Of a stretch of 59,767 nt of DNA, positions 14,256 through 23,400 are shown piece by piece. This DNA is from Clostridiales bacterium (GTDB lineage: Bacteria; Bacillota; Clostridia; Oscillospirales; Oscillospiraceae), in NCBI GenBank assembly GCA_004555205.1, contig SFIY01000010.1, positions 1 through 59,767 of the forward strand, written 5' to 3'. Position numbers and translations under genes: made by a program. A model generated the notes under the pieces. It searched no databases and was not told where the DNA came from. It saw nothing but the letters and a program-made list of their open reading frames with translations. Every line of letters starts with the position of its first letter. Position 1 is the stretch's first letter.

Positions 14256-14358
14256 GCATATTGACTTTTTCATATACATCTCATGTTGCTTACATGGGGA
14301 TAAAAGAACCGTTCTTGTCAGTCCTGTTTTATCAGTTCTGCATTACAGGCTCGTCCTT

Positions 14359-14625
14359 TTATTGCTCAACAATCCCGATCGTTGTCAGCTTATCCATAAA
14401 TTCACGCACGTCTTTTGCGGCGGTTTCGGCATCCACCTCGTACTCCTCCAGCAGTAACTGCACGAGCCGGTTTTCATCCTCCGCCTGTGGTATGTGCTCC
14501 CAAAGAAAGGCACCAATATCGTTGAGAATAATCAATCCATTCATATCGATTGCGTCTTTTCCAACCGGCACCAAGATATGATCGCCCGCAATTGTTCGCA
14601 AAATAAATTTACGCTTGATTTCCAT
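14359..14625 (-). CDS. PqqD-family RiPP recognition element protein (88 aa)
   Basis: A free-standing PqqD-like (RRE) domain with a winged-helix fold that normally holds the leader peptide of a ribosomal peptide and presents it to a radical SAM enzyme. Visible features are the opening strand KFILRTIAGDHILVPVG, the turn IDMNGLIILNDIGAFLWEHI and the C-terminal helix AETAAKDVREFMDKLTTIGIV. This is the canonical PqqD pattern (hydrophobic strands, then LNExGAxIWxxL). It overlaps the 3' end of the radical SAM gene by 17 bases, so the two are translationally coupled. It is the last gene of the operon. Confidence 0.88.
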   Translation of the reverse strand: MEIKRKFILRTIAGDHILVPVGKDAIDMNGLIILNDIGAFLWEHIPQAEDENRLVQLLLEEYEVDAETAAKDVREFMDKLTTIGIVEQ

Positions 14626-15763
14626 ATTGCTTCTCCTTCATTTCACCGGCCATTTTCTTTAAATGCCGCAAATAGGCATCTGTCATACTGCAAAGATAGC
14701 TCGGTGCTTTATCAAACCGCCCCGTTTCAGCCAGAATTGCTGCCGGACATACATGGCAAACCGTTCTGGCACTGCATTGCACACATTTGGCCGGCAAAAA
14801 AATCTGCTCAGCTTGCATCCGTATATCTTGCCATGCTTTCTCAAATCCACAGGCACGCAAGTCCACTTGAGGTCGTGTCATCATCCCGCAGGGTGCCATG
14901 CGCCCATTCCAAGTTATCCAGAAAGAGCTGCGGCCTGCGCGGCAGCTGATTCGTTCTGCCGGCTGGTCCAAACACTCATCTGTCATATCGGGCATCATCT
15001 TACCCGACTCGATCTCTTCGACGCGGTGCAGGAACTGCATCTCTGTATAACGCAGTCTATCACATTGCATTTGTGCATATCCTGCCTGCTCAGGATCAAA
15101 ACGATCGCCTTCTTCAAATTGACGATTTCTGCGAATCCCGGGGAACATATATGGTGCTGCCTGCACATTTGCACCGCATTCATCGGCAATTTGAAACACG
15201 TCTGCCATATCATCGGCATTGCTGGGCGTTGCGGAAAAATTGATCTTAACATTGATTCCTCGATCGCTCAGTGTCCGAATTGCCCGGATGGCCTTTTCAT
15301 ACGCATCCCCATGTCCGCAAAGCTTCTCATAGGTATGCCGACTACTGCCGTACAGGGTGATATTTATGCGGGTAGGCGCATCAGCGCAAAAAAACTCCAC
15401 CATATCATTATCAATCAATGTGCCGTTGGTGTTAAGGGAAATCATCAAGCCCATTTTTTTCAGACCCGTATAGATTTCCTTAAACTGCGGGTGGGTCAGC
15501 GGCTCTCCACCGGTAAGGAGCAAGAAGAGCATACCTTTTTCCGCTGCCTGCTGTCCCCATTCCAACCATTGCTGCGCGTTCGTCAATCCGCCTTGCGCCT
15601 GCACCTGCGCATAATCCTGACGCACATAGCACATTCGGCATTGCAGATTACAGCAAGGTGTTAATTCAAAGTTACCCGATAGCGGGACCCCATGTACACG
15701 CGCCCGATTATGCAAATACCTGTTAAGCGCAGGCTCGCTGTAATTAGCAAGTTTAACTGCCAT
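14609..15763 (-). CDS. Radical SAM/SPASM peptide maturase (384 aa)
   Basis: The cluster-binding CX3CX2C motif is in FELTPCCNLQCRMCYVRQ (Cys38, Cys42, Cys45). GGEPL in LLLTGGEPLTHPQF is the SAM-binding turn. The C-terminal SPASM region has Cys in ISCRAGRSSFWI, APCGMM, FLPAKCVQCSARTVCHVC and YLCSM, enough ligands for auxiliary FeS clusters. SPASM enzymes of this class install thioether, C-C or other crosslinks in RiPP precursors. The adjacent PqqD domain and upstream peptide make that role likely. The exact modification cannot be read from the sequence. The start codon lies three bases after the kinase-like gene's stop. Confidence 0.92.
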   Translation of the reverse strand: MAVKLANYSEPALNRYLHNRARVHGVPLSGNFELTPCCNLQCRMCYVRQDYAQVQAQGGLTNAQQWLEWGQQAAEKGMLFLLLTGGEPLTHPQFKEIYTGLKKMGLMISLNTNGTLIDNDMVEFFCADAPTRINITLYGSSRHTYEKLCGHGDAYEKAIRAIRTLSDRGINVKINFSATPSNADDMADVFQIADECGANVQAAPYMFPGIRRNRQFEEGDRFDPEQAGYAQMQCDRLRYTEMQFLHRVEEIESGKMMPDMTDECLDQPAERISCRAGRSSFWITWNGRMAPCGMMTRPQVDLRACGFEKAWQDIRMQAEQIFLPAKCVQCSARTVCHVCPAAILAETGRFDKAPSYLCSMTDAYLRHLKKMAGEMKEKQYGNQA

Positions 15764-15766
15764 AGC

Positions 15767-16438
15767 TTATCCTTTCAACGCATTTTCTAACACAACCACC
15801 GACTGCTCATCTGCCGCCGCGTCCAGTTGAAAAACAGGCACCGCACCAATAAGCTCGGCAATGATGGACGAGGCAAGCTCAATATCCTGCGGTTTGTCTA
15901 TGTCATAGGCGCACTGTGGCAAAATGGCCTTAAACGCAGCCAGGCCGCCAATCCGTTGCAGCTTGTTGTCGCCCCGTTTCAGAACGACCACTGCCTGCAG
16001 AGGGGCGGTCACATTTTTGCAGATGCCCGAGCTGCCGCAATAAAATATGCCGTTGGCTGTAAAGCCATTGACCGTCCGCTGTAACAGTGCGCGATCACCG
16101 TTGATGATTTCCGCTCCGCGGTATTTTTCCCATAGCGCAGCCTGAGTAGATTTCCCCACCTGGCTTGGCGCCGTGAACAGGATCGCTTTGCCGTTATAGA
16201 TAATATACGATGCGTGCAGCACAATCGCACTTCGTTCCAGCAACAATGAGCGCAGATTCATATCCCGCAGCAGCCACGTCACCATTGACTGCCTGTTCTC
16301 ACATGCCGGAACCGGGATCGTCACCTGCGGCTTCTCCTCCCGGCAGGTAAAAAGCGCCAGCTCCTTCGGCATCTCCAGCGGGGCAGAGGAATCAAGGCGA
16401 AATACAAAATTGCCTAATTTATACTGATTATGGTACAT
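15767..16438 (-). CDS. HPr-kinase-like ATPase (RiPP-associated, 223 aa)
   Basis: The protein resembles the C-terminal catalytic domain of HPr kinase/phosphorylase and its relatives in RiPP clusters. The P-loop is in ILFTAPSQVGKSTQAALW (about residues 86-103), followed by AEIINGDRALLQ, equivalent to the Asp-containing loop after the P-loop. HIGH-like AIVLHASYI precedes it. Homologues in some lasso-peptide clusters (ThcoK/PadeK) phosphorylate a Ser of the precursor, and others of this type often sit beside PqqD and radical SAM genes. I choose ATG 16438, overlapping the upstream gene by 11 bases; a TTG two codons earlier is possible. It may phosphorylate the peptide encoded at 17157-17399. Confidence 0.75.
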   Translation of the reverse strand: MYHNQYKLGNFVFRLDSSAPLEMPKELALFTCREEKPQVTIPVPACENRQSMVTWLLRDMNLRSLLLERSAIVLHASYIIYNGKAILFTAPSQVGKSTQAALWEKYRGAEIINGDRALLQRTVNGFTANGIFYCGSSGICKNVTAPLQAVVVLKRGDNKLQRIGGLAAFKAILPQCAYDIDKPQDIELASSIIAELIGAVPVFQLDAAADEQSVVVLENALKG

Positions 16439-17096
16439 AGTCAATAAACATAAGCCTGCTGCCCTCCGGCAGGTAGTGAGAAGCATAGCTGTTATCACAT
16501 TCGCCGGCAGGCAATCCGTTATGCAGTGTCACACGATAGGTGATACCGCCCACCAAATTCTCACCGTCCCAGTTCTTGTAGTACACGCTGATAGGGCCTG
16601 TAACATCCGTATCGGAAATGTTCTGCAGGGAAATGCTGTTGGCGGCAGTATCCAGTGAAAAAACATCCTCACACAGGCTGGGTTCTTCCTCGAACCAGAT
16701 CAAATATTCCGCAAAACTCTGCCAATCACCGTCTGCCGTGCAGCTTTGGTGCGCCTGCTCCTGTACAACAACCACCTCATTAACCGGGAGGGAGCTAAGC
16801 GCAAACACATACTCTTTACCGGAACAGACAAGATGCAGCAGCGCATATTGCAGAGTCTTCTCACCGTTATTGCGCACACGCAGGGTAAAGACGGCGCCAA
16901 GCTCTTCGTTGCTTCCGTCCTCCACAAAGGGGCCTGCCGTATTTCCTGCCTCAAGGATCTCCAATGCATCGATCCGCACACCCTGCAGCGCTGTAATGGA
17001 CTGGTTTTTTCTATGTGCCTGCCGGCCAAGGATAACAACTGCCACAACCGCAAGCACACACACGATGATGATAATAATTGCCGTTTTCTTTTTCAT
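16428..17096 (-). CDS. Membrane-anchored extracytoplasmic protein of unknown function (222 aa)
   Basis: Residues 5-24 (TAIIIIIVCVLAVVAVVILG) form one transmembrane or uncleaved signal segment after MKKK, so the rest is outside the cell. The exported part looks all-beta, with strands such as AVFTLRVRNNGEKTLQYALLHLV and VTGPISVYYKNWDGENLVGGI typical of Ig- or TasA-like sandwiches, and has four Cys. I do not recognise a family. It lies between the precursor-like peptide and the maturation enzymes in one operon, so it may export, immobilise or protect against the peptide. That is inference from position only. Confidence 0.6.
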   Translation of the reverse strand: MKKKTAIIIIIVCVLAVVAVVILGRQAHRKNQSITALQGVRIDALEILEAGNTAGPFVEDGSNEELGAVFTLRVRNNGEKTLQYALLHLVCSGKEYVFALSSLPVNEVVVVQEQAHQSCTADGDWQSFAEYLIWFEEEPSLCEDVFSLDTAANSISLQNISDTDVTGPISVYYKNWDGENLVGGITYRVTLHNGLPAGECDNSYASHYLPEGSRLMFIDYVP

Positions 17097-17115
17097 CTCT
17101 ACCTCATTACAAAGG

Positions 17116-17148
17116 ATGAAGCCCTGCCCTTAACGGGTAGGGCTTCAT
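17116..17148. other. Intercistronic hairpin after the precursor-like gene
   Basis: ATGAAGCCCTGCCC (17116-17129) pairs with GGGTAGGGCTTCAT (17135-17148), with one wobble pair. On the minus strand there is no T-tract. It sits just after the precursor stop, where partial termination or RNA protection would raise peptide over enzyme levels. Confidence 0.6.
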
Positions 17149-17156
17149 TTTATTCG

Positions 17157-17399
17157 TCAGGACCCGAAGAGTTTTTCTGCAAGTGCCCCGTGATAGCAAA
17201 GAAAATCCAATGTCGAATCCTGTGTGCTGAAATCACAGCCATCTGAAAACACTGTTCCAATGCCATCAAAGCTGAAGGAACAGTTAGCGGGGTCCCCTGA
17301 ATTTGCTTTCCCATCCATGAATTGATCGCAGGTTGCAATATTAGCGGACAGTTGGAAGCTTTCAAAGTACAGCTCCGGTTTTGTATAAGCTTTTTTCAT
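17157..17399 (-). CDS. RiPP-precursor-like Cys-containing peptide (80 aa)
   Basis: It begins MKKAYTKPELYFESFQLS and continues ANIATCDQF. This leader-like pattern (MKKxYxKPxLxxExFxLSxNIA, then C) is familiar from short peptides of Clostridia encoded beside PqqD/radical SAM genes. The remainder is Gly/Ser/Asp/Asn-rich, with Cys at 24, 40, 55 and 68 and a C-terminal Ser80. There is no signal peptide and no membrane segment. The RBS (AAAGGAG) is strong. It starts 26 bases after the giant surface-protein gene and is followed by a hairpin, a membrane protein and three putative maturation genes. It is the likely substrate. Where leader ends and core begins is not determined; ANIA/TC is a candidate. 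Confidence 0.7.
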   Translation of the reverse strand: MKKAYTKPELYFESFQLSANIATCDQFMDGKANSGDPANCSFSFDGIGTVFSDGCDFSTQDSTLDFLCYHGALAEKLFGS

Positions 17400-17425
17400 A
17401 TTGAAATTCTCCTTTCTGTCCGTAT

Positions 17426-20400
17426 TTAGCGAGCAAGCCAGCCAAACAGCTTTTTAATCGCATTGCTGATCTTGTCAACAATCGAGGCACGCACATTTTC
17501 TCTGACGGTAAGTGTTTCGACGATTGCTTCACTGGCTGTTCCGTTGCTGTCATACGCCACAACATTGACTTCGCTCTCACCTGCCTGGGTTGCCTTGAAG
17601 CTGTACGTCCAGGTGAGATTACCGGTCTTGCGATCTGTCCTGCAGGTCATGACCTGTTCGCCATTCACGGTAACGCTCTCCACATCGTTAGAGGTGGTAA
17701 CGGTGACCGTTACCTTATCGCCCACCTTGACACTGCTCTTTTTGAGTTTGACCGAGAAGGTGTCAGGCGTAAAGATCTCAGGCTCCGTGGGTTCTTCCAC
17801 AACAGGGGCGGCCACGAACAGGCGGGTCATAGATGCCTTGGCAAAGGTGACCGTATCATTGTTCACCACCGGAGCCAAGCTGTAGGCTCCTGCTGTATTG
17901 CCTGTGGCAGCCGTGGTGGTCTTGAAGTTGGTCAGGGACAGCAGATTGTCGCCGGTATTGGAAATCACGAATGTATATACACCGCCATTGGTCAGATCCA
18001 CCAGCTTGGACAGATCGTAGTACAGGTCGGTGGCGGTATTGACCTCAAACTCTGCCGTCTTCACCTCCGAATCGCCGACTTTGAGCTGAACATTCAGCTT
18101 GGCGCCCGCACCGGCAGGAGCCTTCGCACCCAATTGCAGGGATGCAACCGTGTTCGCTCCAATCGTCGTACTAAAGGCAATGGCCTGACCGTTAGCCAGA
18201 TAACATTCGTTATTCGGGCCAATGTTAGCATAGGATGCAATATCTGTTTCTTGCTCCTTTGTTTCCACAAAGCAGATACCGGTCGTATTTTCTCCTGTAG
18301 AACCCAATGACTTTGCCTCAACCAACATATTGCGAACCGTCTTATACACAGGCTTATATTCCTTATCGGCAATATAGGCATTCTTGACGGTCACATCTGT
18401 CGGATCATTACCTGCCGGGTCGTAGATACGGATCGCATCCAGAATGAACGTGGTGGAGTTATGTTTTTCAGGATCAGCGAAACTGTTGTAAGCCACCCTG
18501 ATCTCGACCTTGTGCTGTCCGTAGGGCAGGCCTTCCACCTTCATCACCGGGATCTGATACAGGCTGCTGATGTCACCCGTCTTCGCAAAGTAGTTGTTGA
18601 CAATAAGATTCTTTTCCGCATTGCCGTCCTTATCAGTCACCTTGACGGTAATAAAGCCGGAGGTATTATCCGTCAGAGAGATGACATCAAAGCCGGTGCC
18701 GGTGAAGCTGAACTCCGCCGTGACGGGATTACCTGCCGTAACAGTTGCCTTGTGGGCACTGCCGAGGCTGTAAGTGGTGTAGTTTTTATAGGCGCCGTCC
18801 ATACCGTAGACATTGTTGGCGTCAATGGTGGTCACGCTGGTGGTACCGGGACGATCCTCACTTTGGGCAGCCGTGGTGTCCGTCGTACCTTCCGCAGTCC
18901 AATTTCCTTTAAATGTTACAAAGCTGTCCTCGTAGTAGATGGTAGTCGCCGGGATCACAGTCACCTGACCGTAGTAGTAACCCTTATCGCCCTCCTGCGT
19001 GGACGCGTTGCCCTGGTAGTTGACAGCGTACGAGAAGGTATCCGAAGCTGTCATGTTCATGTCCTTGACCTGATAGCGGACATAGCTGCCGTTGACTGTC
19101 GCCGTACCATACATGGCTGTATAGCTTCCGCCAAAGCCGGTTGCCAAAGCAGACTCATGCGCCGTACCGTTACGCTGCGGGCCAACCGCAGCCAGCGCAC
19201 CACTCTCATAGAACATATCGTTGCTCAGCACAGAGATATCCACGGGCAGACCGTAGTCGATGACCACAGCGTCCTTGATGGCGCCCACGGTGTACTTCAC
19301 AGCAAACCAGACAGTGGTCGCCGTGTAGGTGTGGCTGGAATTGCTGTCGTTCGCTGCATTGGAATATACGTCGCCGGCTGCATAACCTGTAACATAGGTG
19401 GTCCTCGTTGTGTCGCCGGTGATCGCCCAACTACCCGCCTGCGTGCCGGAGTTCACGGTGACCGTGTAGGTGGTATTTTCAGGTGCATAGAGGGTGTATT
19501 CCTGCGGAATAACGCTCGCCATAACACTTGCTGTTACTGTTCCCTGATTGTTGAACAGCACCTTGTCACCCTCACTGGGGTTAACCACAATCACTCTGTC
19601 GCTAAAGCCGGTCACCTGGCCCTTGGCGTCGATGGGTTGTCCCTGCTCATTAACCAGATAGGCCGCGTAATAAACAACAGCAGCCTTCCATGCCAACTCG
19701 GGGATCGGTGCATTCTGCGAAACCGTTGCACCGGCATAGTTTACATAATTCAGCGTGGCGTGATCATTGGTAGGATAGGTACCCGCATCACGTTTGCCTT
19801 CCATGGAACGGGTCAGATACACATAGTAGCGCAGGGCGTATTCGGTCTCCTTGACGGTACCCAGATTCCAATAGAACCGTTCGGGGCCCACAGTGATCTG
19901 TTTGCCGTTGAAGGTAACCGTCTTGGAGGTGGCGGTGTTGGTGTTATAGACGAAGTTCTTCGCCACGATCAACCCGTCGCTGTTGAGAATGTTGCTCGTT
20001 CCGTTACCGATCAGCGAAGAGTAAGCCGCCTTTCCGTCAGGACTAAAGGTAATCTTCTCCACCACAGTGGGTGTGCTGCTCTTACGGGAGCCTACCTTGT
20101 CAATGGGAATCGTTCCGGCCTCATAATCGCTGCGCTTATAGATGTCGTAGGTCACGACCTCGATGGTGGGGCTGTAGTTCTTCGGGCCGAAGTTTGCCAT
20201 CTGCAGATCGTATTCAGCGCCCATCTGGTCGTCGTATACGGCGTTGCTGGCCGCCTCGAAAACGTCGCCCTTAATGCGCTTAAATGCAGCATCAAGTTGA
20301 TTGGCAGAGGTAGCAAGGAACCAGTAGTCGTCCGAGGTAGCCATCTGCTTCACAACACGTTCCGCGTGGGCAGCTTCGGTCTTCTGATCATCGTCAAGCG

Positions 20401-23400
20401 CAAAGCCGATGGAATACACCGTAGCGCCCAGACCGGGAACCGTGGTCATATACTGGTTGGGACCGGCAGCGGTGTTGGCCAGCTTATCAATCACTTCGTA
20501 ATTCTGCGCGGGGTCACCCTTGATCGCTTCGTTCCAGCGGTGCTTCTGTGCATAGGCGCCGATACCGCCGAAGTAATACTGGTGGTCCGTTGCCTGCGTA
20601 TTGGTCACACCGTTTGTCGTCAAAGTGCCGCTCTCAGAATCGAAAACATGCGTCAATGCCTGCAGGTAATCTCCCTCATTATAGCTTGTTGCGGAGCCAT
20701 CGGAGGTACCGTCCAGCCAGTAGCCCCATGTAGAGCTTCTGCCATTGGAATGGTAGCCGTTGTACTGCATGGGCGCACCGTCGGTCATAAACACGACCAC
20801 CAAGTCTCTATCCTGGTTGTTTGCCGCATTATAGCTCTTAATAGCGGCACCCAACTGATAGGTGGCCCAGAAAGCATAGTCGTAGTTGGTACCGGGCTTA
20901 TAGGTTGCCTTAGTCGTAAGTTTAGTGTACAGCGCGTCGCTGTTCACCGTATCAACGTCCACAAAGGCCGAGGCGTTCAGGTTGGCAGCCGTGCCCACTG
21001 CGCCGGCATTGGTGCCGGTATACAGTTCACCGCTGTCTTCGGCAGAGTAGTAGACACCGTCTGCCATAGTATCTGCATAATTTCTATGGGTATCATCAAC
21101 TCTGCTACCTATATCGCGATCGTAAGATGTACTCGGCGAGCCGGCATTAGTTGCACTGCTTTCATAAGAATTAAACCCGTTAAAGTCGGCAATAGCCACC
21201 TTAATATCGCCGTCAGCGGCTTGCAGGTCATCGATCAGTGCCTTGAAAGCCGGTGCAAAGACCGTATAACGGGAAGCACCCAGGGTGTTCGACGTTCTCC
21301 ACATCGAGCTGGAGGTATCCAGCATGATGATAACATCCACGCCTCTTTCATAGGGGATGCCTCTGGCGGACAGCTCCACCTGGGCCACACCGGTGTTCTG
21401 GAAATCGATACCGGTGGCGGTCTTGTTCAGGGTCACAGAGCCTTCGTTAGGGCTCTTGGGGAAGGGATCCAGGTGGGGATTGACTGCAACATGCAGCGTA
21501 TAGTCAGTAATGGTCTGGTTGCCGTAGGGAATGGTCAGCCCACTGTAGGTACCTACCTTCTTGCTGTCGTAATTTCCGTTGACCATGGCAAGGGTCACGG
21601 GAACTTCTTCCGTTGTATTGTCATCAAAGGTAACCGTAATGACAGAGCCGGTGGCCGTTCCTGAGGTCGCGCCCACATATACGGTGCCCTCCATGGGTGA
21701 AGCTGTAACGCTTTCAATGGTCTTGCTGACAAAAGAGACGTTAATGGGCCAGCTCTTGGTGCCGTAAGTGATCGTCAAGGTACCGCTGTTCGCAACAGTG
21801 GGATTCACACTGCCGGAGATGGTATAGTTGACCGCTGTCTGATTGGTACCGTTTGCATCATCTGCCTTGTAGACAGTGATCTCACTTCTCAGATAACTTT
21901 CCAGCTCAGTCTGATTGGCAAATCGACTGGTGGAGAAGCTGAAGCTGTCGCCGCCGGTCTTGGCCAGGAAGTAGTGTTCGCCGCCGATTGTTTCCGTACC
22001 GGTGTACTTATACAGGCGGACGGAATAGGTGTTGTCTGTACTGCTGATCTTAGGGGTATCTTTGTCGTTTGTGACAGTAAACGTATTTGTAGCACGCTCA
22101 TAAGTTCCGTCAATATAGAACAATGCACGGTGAGTACCGTCATTGTCGTAGAGTCGGTAGTAACCTTTACCCAAATTGACAAACGCATCCAGATTGGCAG
22201 TCTTTTTATATCCGGTATGGATAAGCCAGTTCTCCTGGTACAAGGTATTGGTACCATCGCGGGTAATCAGACCGCCGGTAGAACCGGTGAAGTAATACTC
22301 GTAATTGCGAGTGTCAAGGGTAATTGTCGTTCCGTCGGAGGAAATCTTACCACTAATACTAACTGCACTGCCCGCATCTAACAGATAGGCATCATTGCGG
22401 GCTACAATAATGTACTTATTCTTATTGTCGGAGCCTGCATCAATACCGTTAGTATCCAACTCATACTTGTAAGATGTACTGCCGGAAACGTTCACTTCTT
22501 CCCACACAAGGGCCGCAGGATCCACCTTGGCCAGCATGTACGGGCTGAAATGATCGGTAACAAAAGTCGCCTTTCCGTCACTGACAGTAGCGCTCATATT
22601 CACCAGCGTACCGTTGTCCACATAGTACACGCGGGTCAGCGCCGCATCATAATCGTTGGGCACGGGAATGGACACCGTGGCCTTGCTGCCTGCTGTAAAG
22701 CCGGTGACGGAAATGTCATACAGCTCGTACTTTTCAATGCCCGGATAGGTCGCCGTATTGGACAGCTTGCTCACCGTCATACCCGTGCCGGTTTTCGTCG
22801 TCACGCTGATACCGGTGCTCTCATCCGTGAAGGTCTGGGCCGACGCCGCATGGGACAGCGTAATGGTCTGGGGAGAGGCGTAGACCGCGGTGTTAATGGG
22901 CAGACCGATCCGGGATGCAGCAGGACCGCTGCCATAATAGCCGTCACGGCCTGCAGACTTCATCTTATAAAGTCCATCCTTGTTGTAGCGTTCCACCGTC
23001 ACCTCATCACCGGTGATGGCAAAAACGGTCATGGTCAGCTTGTCGGCGCTGCGTTCATTGATGCTATAGCCGGACTCGTTGTAATAGCCCACATAACCGG
23101 CGTTCATATAGGTAAAATTCAGGGAATAACCGGTCCACGCCGTCTGGCTGCCTACATTGGCGATGTTGATCGTATCACCCTTGGCCAGATAGATCGCTTC
23201 GCCGCCGAGAGGGTTGTCGCAGCCATAAGCATGGTTATGGCCATGAAGGTAGAAAATATTCTGTCCCTCTGCACCGGCTTCATTCAGCACATCAAACAGA
23301 TACTTGGCATATTTACCGTCACCGTTCGTATAGCTGCGAGTGCTGTAAGCCAGAGGCAGGTGAGAGATAACGAAGATGGGGACCGAAGAGTTCTCGCGCT

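Noticed and set aside
17150..17365. A second 71-codon frame overlapping the precursor-like gene on the same strand
   Set aside because: No ribosome site and no leader pattern; the 80-residue frame has AAAGGAG and the MKKxYxKPxL start.
17426..17470. The giant protein ends in KKLFGWLAR and the next peptide ends in EKLFGS, suggesting a shared C-terminal signal
   Set aside because: Only four residues agree and they lie in different structural contexts, so this is not better than chance.
18461..21664. A 1067-codon open frame on the plus strand opposite the giant surface protein
   Set aside because: It is antisense to a clearly real coding sequence with signal peptide and domains. Its own translation is low-complexity (His, Val, Gly, Arg-rich), has no ribosome site and matches nothing.
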